A stretch of 64,000 bases of DNA from Fusibacter sp963666805 (GCA_963666805.2 CAXXWR010000003.1:558001-622000), one strand, 5' to 3'. Shown: positions 25,437 through 35,628, counted from the stretch's first letter. Notes: generated by a model not told the origin, from the letters alone. Numbers and translations are program-made.

Positions 25437-26425
25437 TACATTTTCTCCTTTTCACTAAAAGGCATAAACGGCTTATCTTCAATAAAATGCTTAATCAGCT
25501 TATAACCCTCAAATTTAATCGCAGTTTCATAACTAACAGGTCTATTTAAAGATTGATGCTTGAAAGTGGAACTGAGTTTCTTTTCAAGTTCAACAATAAA
25601 TTTTTTACGCCCTTCTTCATTCAGATAGCAATAATTAAGATTTTTATCAAAATGTTCAATCACCGTAATCATTCGTTTATTGATCATTGTCACTATGACT
25701 GGGAATACAATAATCAATTTAAAAACTTCAGCAACATCTAAAGAAAGTGAAAATCGGCCTTCACTGGGTTCATGTAAAAAGCTAATACCTTGATCCACAT
25801 GAGTGTGGTACAATTGCGAAATTACTTTTGAATATAACCATGAATTTCCAAAAGAAATCATCGCATTTAGTGGATTATCCGGTGGTCGTTTAACACGTTT
25901 ATTAGATATGAAAGATTCATCAATAATTTGATTAAGCGTTTTATAAAAATACTGCCACAATTCGCCTTCAGCTGCTAAAAGTCTTTTGATATCTTCTTGC
26001 TCTACATCTACTGACCGAATCAAATGACATGCTTCATTGATTATATCTGAATCTTTATATTTTTTGCTCTTCAAGTAATAAATCATATTTTCTTGAATCG
26101 CTGATACAAATGGAACAGCAAGTGACATTCTCTCTTGACTGTAGGCTAGTGCTTGTTTAACTGTAACTTTTCCACTCAAATATTTATCCTTTGGATAATA
26201 AGACCCACTATAGTAACCATAATAGTTAAAGAAATGAACACATATCCCTTGATGTGATAAAAAATCAAGTAACTTAGTATTTATAGTCACTTCATTCATC
26301 ATATAAAGTTCTTTAATCCCTTCTATCGGCATATGAACTAACCCTTTTTCAGACCTAAATGTCAAAGAATTATCTTTACGATGTAATTCACCCATTGAAA
26401 AAATATAGCGTGTTGCACCTTTCAT
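25436..26425 (-). CDS. cas1: CRISPR integrase Cas1 (type I-B)
   Basis: 329 aa, the Cas1b form. Metal ligands are recognisable in NPLNAMISFGNSWLYSKV (Asn/Ser region), LHEPSEGRFSLSLDVAEVFK (His and Asp) and the C-terminal helix bundle. N-terminal YIFSMGELHRKDNSL is typical of I-B proteins. AGGAGGG precedes the ATG. It lies 9 bp after cas4. Confidence 0.95.
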   Translation of the reverse strand: MKGATRYIFSMGELHRKDNSLTFRSEKGLVHMPIEGIKELYMMNEVTINTKLLDFLSHQGICVHFFNYYGYYSGSYYPKDKYLSGKVTVKQALAYSQERMSLAVPFVSAIQENMIYYLKSKKYKDSDIINEACHLIRSVDVEQEDIKRLLAAEGELWQYFYKTLNQIIDESFISNKRVKRPPDNPLNAMISFGNSWLYSKVISQLYHTHVDQGISFLHEPSEGRFSLSLDVAEVFKLIIVFPVIVTMINKRMITVIEHFDKNLNYCYLNEEGRKKFIVELEKKLSSTFKHQSLNRPVSYETAIKFEGYKLIKHFIEDKPFMPFSEKEKM

Positions 26426-26434
26426 TAAACCCTC

Positions 26435-26926
26435 CTAAATATAACAATAATCAAAATAAGCACATTTCTTACACCTGTTTGTTTTGATAGGTTCTGGCGG
26501 AACATTTTGTTCAAGCAATATCTGAATACTTTCTACTACCTTTTCAAGTTCAACTTCTATTTCATTTGTTAGTTCAAGTTCTAATCGTTTCTCTGTTTTT
26601 GTTTTATTTTCAAAAAAGATGAGTTTCCCTTTTTTTTCAATACCTTTTGCTTTCAAAACAGATAGGTACAAATAGACTTGCCATTTACAGGCTTTGAGAT
26701 CACTATTTGATTTCTTATATTCAATTAAATAGTCGCCTTGAATTTTATCTATTTTTATTTGTTCAATTGCTACCTCAGAATATTGAGTCTTTCTCTTAGT
26801 TTCATGAAGTGCTTTTCCAATTTTCACGTTTTCACTATTATCCTCTAAATTGATGCGATTCCCAGCCAAATAGCATTGCCTTTTACAATGAAAATAATAA
26901 TTAATCAGTGTGCCGGTCACTTTCAA
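26435..26926 (-). CDS. cas4: CRISPR adaptation nuclease Cas4
   Basis: 163-aa RecB-like nuclease with an Fe-S cluster: one Cys in YYFHCKRQCYLAGN and three at the C-terminus in NRCKKCAYFDYCYI. The nuclease core (GDYLIEYKKS and KWQVYLYLSVL) has the Asp, Glu-x-Lys and Gln-Tyr motifs. Cas4 trims prespacers and helps choose PAM-flanked DNA. It overlaps cas3 by 4 bp. Confidence 0.95.
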   Translation of the reverse strand: MKVTGTLINYYFHCKRQCYLAGNRINLEDNSENVKIGKALHETKRKTQYSEVAIEQIKIDKIQGDYLIEYKKSNSDLKACKWQVYLYLSVLKAKGIEKKGKLIFFENKTKTEKRLELELTNEIEVELEKVVESIQILLEQNVPPEPIKTNRCKKCAYFDYCYI

Positions 26927-29403
26927 ATCATCAACTCCTCAACATTTAAAACGCCCATTCCATTCGTTTCATTATAGGCCTTTCGATCAAATTTACCATC
27001 AACTATATAAGCATCTGACTCCAATAGATAGACTCTCTCACCAATTGATTCGCGATACATTAAAGGAAGATAACGCACATTATAAGTAAAATATGAAAAT
27101 GTCTTATTGATTTGAGATAACTTAATTTGTTTTTCAGGATAAGATAATTCTGTGTTATTCAATAATTCATTATATTGATTCCAAACTTCTTTTCCATCAA
27201 TACTTACCTTCTCAACATTTATAACTGTTGGAATAAAAATTGTAATATCGTCATTATCAATTAATCTTAAATATTTTCTTGTCTCATCAAACTTCAAATC
27301 CTTTACCAATTTATAGAACTGTTCAATATTATGTTTATTAAAACGACTTTTTTCATTATTTAAAACCTTTAAAATTTGCTCAAAATAGGCTTTGAAATTT
27401 TTATCCTTATAGACATCTCTTATAAAGGGATTTCTAAGTGAAAATTGAGTTCTCACATCATCTTTATAAATAACCTTTTCATTAAATAGATTAAAAAAAT
27501 AGATGCGCGCATTTTCACGTTTACATGATCGATTGATCCGTCCCGCAAACTGTTCTTCATTGTCTAAAATAGAAATGTCTTTATAGCCTTTGTTCATATC
27601 TATATCAACGCCTGCTTCTATAACCTGCGTTGCAACTACTATAACGTCTTGTAATAAATAACGCCCCTTTTCATCAACTTGTTTTAAACGCTGTATGACG
27701 TCTTCTCTAAAATAGCTTGGATCATCTCCCGTTAACTCTAAAACTTGATAATTTGAATGGGTTAGTTTTGATTTTAATTGCAGATAAAATGCTCTCGCAT
27801 TGACTTTATCAATAAATTCAATCAAAATACGTGGTTCTTGATTTTCAACATCCTTCACTAAAATTTCTACAAGGTCATCTAATTCAATCTTATTTTCAAG
27901 CAAAGTAAAATCTGGCACTGTCCTATCTTTAAAAATAGGATGATTGTAATAGTCTTGAGGACTCTTGATTAACATCGTTGCTCTTTCATCAATAAGTTCA
28001 CTCATTTTAGGCAAAGTCGCAGACATAATAATAAATTTTATATTATAGTGTTTTGCGTAAAGGTGTATTATTTCAATGAGCTCTTTCCAAATCATGTTTT
28101 TATAGCTTTGTATTTCATCAATAATCACGATACTGTTTGCCATATGTGAAAGCATCAAATGTGATTCTCTTGACGTCCCTATTAAAGCATCAAAGAAACG
28201 GACATGACTCATCAACAAAATGGGAAAATGTATCATAATATGGTCAAGATACATCTTTTGATAATCTTCATCTTTTATCGTTTTGATAGGCTCAATGCTA
28301 TTAATGAGACCTATATCCTTACTATCAAACAATTCATTTAGAACATTGGCTGTTTGTTCTATTAATGTATTGAATGGAAAGACATAAAAAATCCGCTTAA
28401 TATTAGTTGCTTTTTCTATTGCTTTAACTGCAAGATTAATGGATGTTCTAGTTTTTCCAGAACCTGTAGGAGCTTCTAGGTAAAAAACAGAATCATTTAT
28501 ATTCTCAATAAAATGCTTAGATGCTTCTTGTGACATTTTTGTTCTTAAATCGTTTATTTCTAAATTATTGTGTAATTTTATCTCTTTCAAACTATTTTTG
28601 ACAATTTCATCATCATAGTATTTTTTGGTGAAGCTTGATATATCTTCAATTTCTCCAAAATAACTTGTTCCTTTTCCACTCATATAGTGTCCTGTTGCAT
28701 AAAAATCACAAGTGACAATGTGACTAAAAAGGGTCTTGAGGAGTAGCCAAAAAATCAGCGGCTGATTATTATCTTGATGAGCAATACTTTCTTTTCCTTT
28801 AATCATTGTCCTTTTTAGTTTATTCAACATCACTTCAGACTGATTCTTAAGCAATTCAATCAAGCTATATTCTTCTAAAAATACAGAATCATCTACAATA
28901 TCATAGATTCCCGTCTCAAGTGACGTTAAGAAATCACCTATATCTTTTAAATAGCCATGATGTTTAGAAATCATATAGGCATACCCTATACATATCTTTC
29001 TAAGCTCTGTTTTGAGTTTTCTATCTAGCCGACACTCTTCTTCAAAAATATGTAGATATATAATGGCTGAATAAATACTATGTTGTGTTCGTTCAGTACA
29101 CTTGTTGCCGAATAAAGTGTTTTTCATTTTGCTAATCTGAAAATTTCGGTTAACTTTCCCTATATCATGAAGATATATGGCTTTTTCGTACCATAGAATG
29201 CCTTCTTGTATGAGTATCGGATTTCCTCTAAAATAATCTCTTAAAAGGTTATCAACACAGTTATTATTTTTTGTCAATTTCAAGTAGTAATCATAAACAA
29301 GATCAGAATGTTCTCTAAGCGTTTCCTTCTCTAACTTTCCATTACCTTTTAAATGGGCATAGTATGTATAATTGTTTTTAAGATAATTATTTATAGACTT
29401 CAT
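26923..29403 (-). CDS. cas3: CRISPR nuclease-helicase Cas3
   Basis: 826 aa. The N-terminal HD nuclease (about 1-240) shows YLHDIGKVNRNFQ and SKHHGYLKDIG. The SF2 helicase follows: Walker A APTGSGKTRTSINL, Walker B box IIDEIQSYKNMIW, motif III SATLPK, and motif VI EQFAGRINRSC. HD before helicase is the usual I-B order. It degrades target DNA after Cascade binding. An 89-bp gap with a hairpin separates it from cas5. Confidence 0.96.
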   Translation of the reverse strand: MKSINNYLKNNYTYYAHLKGNGKLEKETLREHSDLVYDYYLKLTKNNNCVDNLLRDYFRGNPILIQEGILWYEKAIYLHDIGKVNRNFQISKMKNTLFGNKCTERTQHSIYSAIIYLHIFEEECRLDRKLKTELRKICIGYAYMISKHHGYLKDIGDFLTSLETGIYDIVDDSVFLEEYSLIELLKNQSEVMLNKLKRTMIKGKESIAHQDNNQPLIFWLLLKTLFSHIVTCDFYATGHYMSGKGTSYFGEIEDISSFTKKYYDDEIVKNSLKEIKLHNNLEINDLRTKMSQEASKHFIENINDSVFYLEAPTGSGKTRTSINLAVKAIEKATNIKRIFYVFPFNTLIEQTANVLNELFDSKDIGLINSIEPIKTIKDEDYQKMYLDHIMIHFPILLMSHVRFFDALIGTSRESHLMLSHMANSIVIIDEIQSYKNMIWKELIEIIHLYAKHYNIKFIIMSATLPKMSELIDERATMLIKSPQDYYNHPIFKDRTVPDFTLLENKIELDDLVEILVKDVENQEPRILIEFIDKVNARAFYLQLKSKLTHSNYQVLELTGDDPSYFREDVIQRLKQVDEKGRYLLQDVIVVATQVIEAGVDIDMNKGYKDISILDNEEQFAGRINRSCKRENARIYFFNLFNEKVIYKDDVRTQFSLRNPFIRDVYKDKNFKAYFEQILKVLNNEKSRFNKHNIEQFYKLVKDLKFDETRKYLRLIDNDDITIFIPTVINVEKVSIDGKEVWNQYNELLNNTELSYPEKQIKLSQINKTFSYFTYNVRYLPLMYRESIGERVYLLESDAYIVDGKFDRKAYNETNGMGVLNVEELMI

Positions 29404-29430
29404 AGATTCTCCATTGTTTTTTTAAAATTT

Positions 29431-29472
29431 AAGATGACTCGCCTACTACCATTAAGTAGACGATATCATCTT
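29431..29472 (-). other. Stem-loop between cas5 and cas3
   Basis: Nested arms on the minus strand: AAGATGA/TCATCTT outside, CTACT/AGTAG inside and a 7-nt loop. No T run follows, so it is not a standard terminator. It is the largest gap in the cas operon after cas6. Confidence 0.45.
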
Positions 29473-29492
29473 TTAAGACATAAGTGAGACAA

Positions 29493-30224
29493 TTAAATAA
29501 AGGTAATATATTTTTCATCAACTAGATAAATTTTTTGTTTTGTTTTGTTGATAAACTGATTCGTTAAGCAAGCATCTTTTTTGATATAGAATAATTGTTC
29601 ATCTATACCAATCGGGAATTGATCTTGAAATAAATAGGGTAATTGGTCTTCTTCTGAATCGCCATCTAATTCAAAATCTTCTTTTATGAAAAGGCTATCA
29701 ATTTTTTCTGATTCTATGGGTTCAACATCCATCATTTTAACGTCACTGATGACTGCTGGATGATCATTCTTCCCTAAATAAGGTATAAATACACAAATGT
29801 TATTCATAAAGTGGTTAACCATTTTGTCTTTTAATTCAATATCCTCTAAAGAGTCTAAATTAAGAACAATTTCCCATTTAACATTTTCAAGCCACTGTTC
29901 TCTTACAATCAAATTTTGACCCATGCCAGAATCAGTATTGGCGTAACCTACCGAATTGTTAAAAACATGCACTTTTTTTCTAAAACGTCCCTGTAGTGAT
30001 CCTATTGGGACAATTGCTATTTCTAAGTTTTTCAACTTTTCATAGAATTCTGGATACAAGGCTTTATCTTGATCATTATAGCCTCTTAATCCTATTACTG
30101 CTCCAATAATGCCATAGATAGTCATTTTATGGATATGGCTATAGGTGAAGTAAGTATGTTCATTGACATCTGGACGTTTGAAATGTGCTGTTCTTCCAGA
30201 AATGATAAAGCTTAATGCCTTCAT
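29493..30224 (-). CDS. cas5: Cascade subunit Cas5 (type I-B)
   Basis: 243-aa RAMP protein. The N-terminal strand FIISGRTAHFKRPDVNEHTYFTYSHIHKM then YGIIGAVIGLRGY is the Cas5 pattern, with the Gly-rich turn. It caps the crRNA 5' handle in Cascade. It begins 1 bp after cas7. Confidence 0.92.
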   Translation of the reverse strand: MKALSFIISGRTAHFKRPDVNEHTYFTYSHIHKMTIYGIIGAVIGLRGYNDQDKALYPEFYEKLKNLEIAIVPIGSLQGRFRKKVHVFNNSVGYANTDSGMGQNLIVREQWLENVKWEIVLNLDSLEDIELKDKMVNHFMNNICVFIPYLGKNDHPAVISDVKMMDVEPIESEKIDSLFIKEDFELDGDSEEDQLPYLFQDQFPIGIDEQLFYIKKDACLTNQFINKTKQKIYLVDEKYITFI

Positions 30225-30225
30225 A

Positions 30226-31167
30226 CTAAACTTCCTTTTCAGTAATAATATGCTTAACGGTATAATCTACAAAATCACTATGATTGATGAGTGTTATAAG
30301 CTGAGGATTAACATAAACTTCCACTTTTTTAAGAGCTTGTTTTTCTTTAACATCTGCTATAAGGTTCATCATATCAGTCACATCTAATTGATTTTCTTCA
30401 TCAGTTTTAATAAATTTTACATATGAATCAAGACCAGGTAAATACGCCATTGAGTCTTCTTCAAATTCTACAAAAATAGCATATTCATTGTCACACCCCA
30501 TTTTACTATTGGTTGCAAATGCAGTAGCTGAAATTCTTGAACCTTCCTTGAATTTTTCGTATGCTTCATCTGAATAACCATCAAAATCTTCTAAAATAGC
30601 TGCATAATTGTCATAAGCCTTTGGATTAACAGCAAATGGATAACAATAATGTGCTTCGTCAGACATAATTTTTGTTCCAATTGAGGTGTTTCCAGCACCT
30701 TCTTTCGCGGAGTTAGCAAATGGACTGAGTATATCTTGCACTTCTACCATAGAATCTTCATAAAGATTAAAGCCTTGCCCAATTTGTACTGCCCCCGTTA
30801 CTGATAAATTGCACTTATCAACAGCAAAAGTCGCACCAAAATTCATAACGTCTATACATTTAAAAAGATTAGCCAATACGATGTTTTGATTCTTTTCAAC
30901 CTTTTCCCCAAATAACTCTTCATAACGGTCAGATAACATTTTAGGGACAATAACTTTCTCTTTTCCTTTAACGCCTTCTTTATAAGACTTAATATAAAGC
31001 ACTTTATCATTATTATTAACCCACATTGATTTCATAGGATATTTTAGAGCTTTGTCACTACCATAGATTTCTCCATTGGCTGTTGATTTGGGACGTCCTG
31101 AAAAATCTGCATTCCAGTTTGCCATTTTACTTGATATACCAATTAAACCAAATACACGCCTATTCAT
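30226..31167 (-). CDS. cas7: Cascade backbone Cas7 (type I-B, Csh2/Cst2-like)
   Basis: 313-aa RAMP protein of the Cas7/DevR group: NRRVFGLIGISSKMANWNADFSG at the start, FGATFAVDKCNLSVTGAVQIG mid-protein. Several copies coat the crRNA spacer in the effector complex. It overlaps cas8b by 8 bp. Confidence 0.92.
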   Translation of the reverse strand: MNRRVFGLIGISSKMANWNADFSGRPKSTANGEIYGSDKALKYPMKSMWVNNNDKVLYIKSYKEGVKGKEKVIVPKMLSDRYEELFGEKVEKNQNIVLANLFKCIDVMNFGATFAVDKCNLSVTGAVQIGQGFNLYEDSMVEVQDILSPFANSAKEGAGNTSIGTKIMSDEAHYCYPFAVNPKAYDNYAAILEDFDGYSDEAYEKFKEGSRISATAFATNSKMGCDNEYAIFVEFEEDSMAYLPGLDSYVKFIKTDEENQLDVTDMMNLIADVKEKQALKKVEVYVNPQLITLINHSDFVDYTVKHIITEKEV

Positions 31168-32947
31168 GTTCTTTTTCCTCCTTATTTTTCATATAAAAAA
31201 TATTGTTTGAAAGATAACCCGCAAGAAAAGCTTCTTCATTGACTTTTTCCGATTCGTTATAGGATAAAACCGCTGAATAAACTTGATTGAATTTGATATG
31301 TTTACTGCTGATTTTATGTGCATACTTTTTGAAGGTAAATACAAGTTCTCGATTAAGTTGAGAAACTTTCTTTTTATCTAACATTGGCATCACCATATCG
31401 TGATTCATTTTACTGGATTCTGACTGTCTTAATAGGTAATACGCCACTTGACCAGCGGCATAAGAATATGCATCATTGGTTTCAAATAATTCTGCTCCAT
31501 TTGATTCAGTAATTTTATTTACTTGATTCTTAATACTTTGAAGATTTTCCACCTTACTTCCTCCTTTACAAAATGATTTAATTGAATAATAAGTATTAAA
31601 CGCATCTATAGCTTCATAGAAGGGATTTTTATTATTGAAACTAAATAAGCGATCTTTTACAAAAACGATACCATACTTGTCTATGAACACTTGTAAATCC
31701 ATATAAAGCCCTTTATAGAAGTAATCAAATAATAAATCTCTTGTGAGCATTAAAACATTTTTTTGTCTATTGCTCATGTAATTGTTCCCATTAATATCTT
31801 TAGGATCAGTATGGTAATTATAGAGAAGTTGATTTGAAAAGAAATACTTATTGATGTCTAATTCCATAGCTTTGATAGTGCCTAATTTATCATTAGAGTA
31901 TTCTTTTAAAACTTCAATACCATCTTTCATATAAGTGTATTCTAAATAATTCTTTGTTTTATAAGATGATCTTGTTTCAAACGTTGGGACAATGTCATAA
32001 TCTGTGATGATCTTTTGCCCATTATTAGCTGATAGTACGATCATATTTTGAGGTTGCATCGTTTTTAATGACTCACTCGAAAGTTCAATATCTAGTAAAT
32101 CATCCATGATTTGATAGTAGTGTTTATTACTATGATTTTTCAAATACAAACCATACCAGTAGAGATTTATTGCATCATTCAAGCTAAGTGCGTATGGGAT
32201 ATTTCCCTTTTTAACATTACTTTTTTTAGTTTGGTGTTCAAGATATTTTTTCTTTGCGTTCAATCCCATATTAAAATTAGTAAGCCCTATCGTATCATCT
32301 TCCATCAATAAAGTGTAGTCGTTACTATTAAACACCTTATGTACTAAATAACGTCTACTTTCTTCTTGATACAAATCATAATCAAAATCAAAGAAAATTT
32401 TGATATACCACTCAAATTCATCAGCTTTTTCTAATATCACTTTTTCAATTTTTGAGTAGTTATCAATTAAAAAATGTTTACAAAAATCATAGTGTTCTTT
32501 GGATAATTGATAATTAATTGAATCTAAGAATCGGGACATATTTAAATTTTCACCTAATAGTGATTCAAAATAGGACTTCAGATTTTCAATAATATCTTGC
32601 TGACTTAAAAAATTCTTCTTTTCAGCAGTTTTATCGCTTTCAATAATATTGTCTTTTTTAATAAAACACGTTAAATAATTGTTACTATGAATCCTACCTT
32701 TATTAGGCTTCGTATAAATGGCTTTATTAGAATCAACATATCTAGATATAAAGTCTCTTTTCTGAAACCATCTATAGTCTTCATCTAAAGCAACTTCTTT
32801 TGAATCCTGAACGATATAAGTTGAGATTTGACCCTCAGGACTAATTCTCATATAAAGTCCCTTATCTAACGTGTGGCGATCACTTACAAAGTCCATACCA
32901 TACTTCTCAAGAGACTTTTCAAAACTTCCCAATAAGTTCTCTATCAT
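31160..32947 (-). CDS. cas8b: Cascade large subunit Cas8b
   Basis: 595 aa, in the cas8b position between cas6 and cas7. Sequence conservation in large subunits is low, so the call rests on size, position and the C-terminal helical segment (LNRELVFTFKKYAHKI, FLAGYLSNNIFYMKN), which resembles the Cas11-like end of Csh1/Cst1 proteins. It should recognise the PAM. Its C-terminal part may also be made separately as Cas11b, as reported for other I-B systems. Confidence 0.85.
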   Translation of the reverse strand: MIENLLGSFEKSLEKYGMDFVSDRHTLDKGLYMRISPEGQISTYIVQDSKEVALDEDYRWFQKRDFISRYVDSNKAIYTKPNKGRIHSNNYLTCFIKKDNIIESDKTAEKKNFLSQQDIIENLKSYFESLLGENLNMSRFLDSINYQLSKEHYDFCKHFLIDNYSKIEKVILEKADEFEWYIKIFFDFDYDLYQEESRRYLVHKVFNSNDYTLLMEDDTIGLTNFNMGLNAKKKYLEHQTKKSNVKKGNIPYALSLNDAINLYWYGLYLKNHSNKHYYQIMDDLLDIELSSESLKTMQPQNMIVLSANNGQKIITDYDIVPTFETRSSYKTKNYLEYTYMKDGIEVLKEYSNDKLGTIKAMELDINKYFFSNQLLYNYHTDPKDINGNNYMSNRQKNVLMLTRDLLFDYFYKGLYMDLQVFIDKYGIVFVKDRLFSFNNKNPFYEAIDAFNTYYSIKSFCKGGSKVENLQSIKNQVNKITESNGAELFETNDAYSYAAGQVAYYLLRQSESSKMNHDMVMPMLDKKKVSQLNRELVFTFKKYAHKISSKHIKFNQVYSAVLSYNESEKVNEEAFLAGYLSNNIFYMKNKEEKEHE

Positions 32948-32998
32948 TGACTTTCCTCCTTTCTTTGTTCCTTAATTCATATTCAATACTCGTCAAAT

Positions 32999-33682
32999 TT
33001 ATATGCAAAAGCCACTACCCATACTTGAAGATTTTTCTAAAATTGATGCTGTAAACGCTAAATAAGTCATTTTTATGGCTTCTTCATCACTACCAAAACC
33101 AATGACGAATTTATTGCCAATGAGACTACCCGATTTATATTTAACTGAAATTGGCTTATGATTTTTTAGACTCACATAATTAATAAAATTCTCTTTTCTA
33201 CCAGGTTCTTCACCATAAAAAGCAGTATATTTAGTCACTAAGTTTCTTTCCATCTTTTCTTTAATCACATCTATACCAAATTCTTTGACCCAATATTTAT
33301 CCTTCAGTGTACAAATAGCTGGTGTTGTTGTATATAATTCCTCTTTGTGCATGAATTTTTTGATTTGTAGTTCTTTCGCAATGACTTTAAAAAAATCATC
33401 TTCGTAACCACTCATCGACCGATCAAATGCCTTGGCTATTTCTTGTAAAGGGGTTCTTATTCTGAAAAAATAGACACGCCCTTCATGATATTGTTTATTT
33501 TCTGCTCTTGGGTACAGATAATCGTAACCAAAAAGTTTTACCGTCTTTTTACCATGCAATTCTGTTAAAAAATTATTTTTGTTCATAACGCCTTTTACTA
33601 AATTACCAAGTCTGAATCCAATAGAATCAAGTGGTATAGTTTTCTTAACAAATACAGTTGTTGTTAATTCATAATATTTCAA
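32999..33682 (-). CDS. cas6: crRNA-processing endonuclease Cas6
   Basis: 227-aa RAMP nuclease beginning MKYYELTTTVFVKKTIP from a TTG codon preceded by AAAGGA; no in-frame ATG is available nearby. The C-terminus SSSMGSGFCI is the glycine-rich loop of Cas6. It cuts each repeat to leave the 8-nt ATTGAAAT handle. It is the first cas gene transcribed. Confidence 0.92.
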   Translation of the reverse strand: MKYYELTTTVFVKKTIPLDSIGFRLGNLVKGVMNKNNFLTELHGKKTVKLFGYDYLYPRAENKQYHEGRVYFFRIRTPLQEIAKAFDRSMSGYEDDFFKVIAKELQIKKFMHKEELYTTTPAICTLKDKYWVKEFGIDVIKEKMERNLVTKYTAFYGEEPGRKENFINYVSLKNHKPISVKYKSGSLIGNKFVIGFGSDEEAIKMTYLAFTASILEKSSSMGSGFCI

Positions 33683-33786
33683 TTTATCACATCCTTTCTA
33701 TAAGTTTTATTCGTCTTGATTAAAAATTAGTTACTTTCTCTCCTTACCGCCCCCTTTCACTATAATCATCATAAACCCTAAAGTTA

Positions 33787-34770
33787 TCAAAAAACGTCAC
33801 TTTCAAAAATATTTTTGTATCTTTTTTGAATTTTTTTCTGGAGTGACTCTGGAGCTATCACCCGACAGTGTTCCCCCATTGATAGAATCCAGCTTTCGAT
33901 TTCTGTTTCGCCTTTGAGATGTGCCTTAAAAAGAATCGTATTATCATCAACCTCTTCAATGATCTGTTCTGGATGATAGCGGTTTTCTTTGACAATATGG
34001 TTATAAGGATATTTGATTTTAAGGATAACCTCGACGCCTTCATCCTTAAAAATACCAAAGGTATTCTTAATGTAATTTTCAAAATCAAACCCTTTACGGG
34101 CATCCTTACTTGATGGTTCATTTTCTATACTGCCTTCAATGACTTTATAATGACGAATACGAGATAATTTAAAGTCTCTGATTTCTTGCCTTTTTTCACA
34201 GAAGGCAGCCACATAGTAAGCCCCCTTGTAGATATAAATCTTATAAGGATGAATAACCCTTTGAGATTGGGCATTTTGAGAAAGCGAGAAATAGACAACG
34301 TCTACTCTTTGCTTTTTATCTATCGTTTCATTTAAATGACTGATGATTTCTTCTTCACGTTCAGTCACTTCACTATAGCCTCTGTAAATCACGGTTCCCA
34401 CTTCGTCAACATGTGGAATATCACCATAGCGTTTTTTGGCGATTAATTTATTGAGTCCCGACTCATATTCGTCTTTTAATAAGTATCCGCTGCCTTCATT
34501 TAAGAAGTCCTTCGCCTTTATCAAAGCTTCAAGTTCTGACATGGATAAGCCAGATTGAAGCCAAAACGATCCCCGATTAAGACGATAACCGCCCTTCTTG
34601 CCTCTGATGATTTCAATATCAATCCCTGTATCCAGAGCGTCAATGCTGTTAATCGCACGTCTCACTTGCTGTTCAGACATTTCGAGTTCTTCTCCTATAG
34701 CCGTTGCGGTAAGTACGTCTTTTGCATTGTAGAGCAGATAGATAATTCTCAACATATGATTAAGTGTCAT
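33787..34770 (-). CDS. HTH-WYL transcriptional regulator
   Basis: 327 aa. An N-terminal helix-turn-helix (LTATAIGEELEMSEQQVRRAINSID) precedes a WYL domain (about 140-215; RVIHPYKIYIYKGAYYVAAFCEKRQEIRDFKLSRI) and a WCX-like C-terminus. The start is ATG 34770, preceded by GGAGGG. It lies 104 bp upstream of cas6 on the same strand. WYL proteins often regulate CRISPR and other defence genes, sensing nucleic-acid ligands, so it is the likely controller of this locus; that is inference from position. Confidence 0.85.
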   Translation of the reverse strand: MTLNHMLRIIYLLYNAKDVLTATAIGEELEMSEQQVRRAINSIDALDTGIDIEIIRGKKGGYRLNRGSFWLQSGLSMSELEALIKAKDFLNEGSGYLLKDEYESGLNKLIAKKRYGDIPHVDEVGTVIYRGYSEVTEREEEIISHLNETIDKKQRVDVVYFSLSQNAQSQRVIHPYKIYIYKGAYYVAAFCEKRQEIRDFKLSRIRHYKVIEGSIENEPSSKDARKGFDFENYIKNTFGIFKDEGVEVILKIKYPYNHIVKENRYHPEQIIEEVDDNTILFKAHLKGETEIESWILSMGEHCRVIAPESLQKKIQKRYKNIFESDVF

Positions 34771-34950
34771 TGTCCCTCCACCTTTCATTAATCAATCATT
34801 TGAAATTTTATATTTAATATTATGAATTTATAACTATTTTTTCCATATACTCATTTCTATTTTAGCACAAAAAAAGAACCCCATTAGAGGCACGATCTAT
34901 ATTTTTTTCGGTTATGATGACTAGTTTCATTTTTATAATTTCCCACGCAA

Positions 34951-34980
34951 AAAAACAGTGCCCCGGGAAAGGCACTGTTT
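34951..34980 (-). terminator. Terminator of amt-glnA operon
   Basis: Minus-strand AAACAGTGCC and GGCACTGTTT arms around 8 nt, then further T residues. It lies 57 bp after the ANTAR gene. Between here and 34770 I see only A+T-rich sequence. Confidence 0.88.
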
Positions 34981-35036
34981 ATATATATCATTTAGGGTTA
35001 TGGAGTTTAATGTCTCTGAAAAAAAATTTTGAGTTA

Positions 35037-35624
35037 TTAATGTTCTTTTGTTTGATATTTCTTTATGATACTTCTAGCAATAATTTCTATTCGGACCCCA
35101 TGGTCCATACTCTTTTTTCGCATAAAGGCATAGGCTTTGTCTTCATCCAAATGCCACTTACGCATTAACAGAGCTTTAGCTTCTTCAATAATCGCAGCTT
35201 GTGGGATGCTTTTATTTTTCCGTTCGTTTTTAGCATTCTCCACTTTGTGTCTACCAATGACCTCGATTGCGGACTCGAGCATCTGTAATACCAAACTACG
35301 ATCTAGCGGAATTTTAGAATAGTGCTGAAGCGCTGTTAATTTTAAGAGTTGATGAAATTCATCATTGGTGGTATCAGTAAGAAGAACCACTTTTGATAAA
35401 CCATCTTTTTCAACAATCTCGATAAGTTGTTTGATGTTTACACCTTTAATACTCGTATCTAGCACGATCAGATCCGGCAAAATCTGTCTTGCAAGACGGA
35501 GTGTTTTATAGACGTCTCTACCTTCGTAGATTGCATACCCAGCCTGAGATAACCATGTACAAATTTTAGTTCTCAAAGTTTCTTGCCCAACGACGACAAG
35601 AACTTTAGATCGAATCGCTTTCAT
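35037..35624 (-). CDS. ANTAR-domain response regulator
   Basis: 195 aa. A receiver-like domain (about 6-120) keeps an Asp in LIVLDTSIKG and a Lys in HYSKIPLD. A C-terminal ANTAR RNA-binding domain follows (about 138-190; AIIEEAKALLMRKWHLDEDKAYAFMRKKSMDHG). ANTAR proteins bind paired hairpins in nascent RNA and prevent terminator folding. It lies 4 bp after glnA in the amt-glnA operon. The matching terminator/hairpin is in the amt leader, so it probably autoregulates the operon in response to nitrogen. Confidence 0.9.
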   Translation of the reverse strand: MKAIRSKVLVVVGQETLRTKICTWLSQAGYAIYEGRDVYKTLRLARQILPDLIVLDTSIKGVNIKQLIEIVEKDGLSKVVLLTDTTNDEFHQLLKLTALQHYSKIPLDRSLVLQMLESAIEVIGRHKVENAKNERKNKSIPQAAIIEEAKALLMRKWHLDEDKAYAFMRKKSMDHGVRIEIIARSIIKKYQTKEH

Positions 35625-35628
35625 CTAA

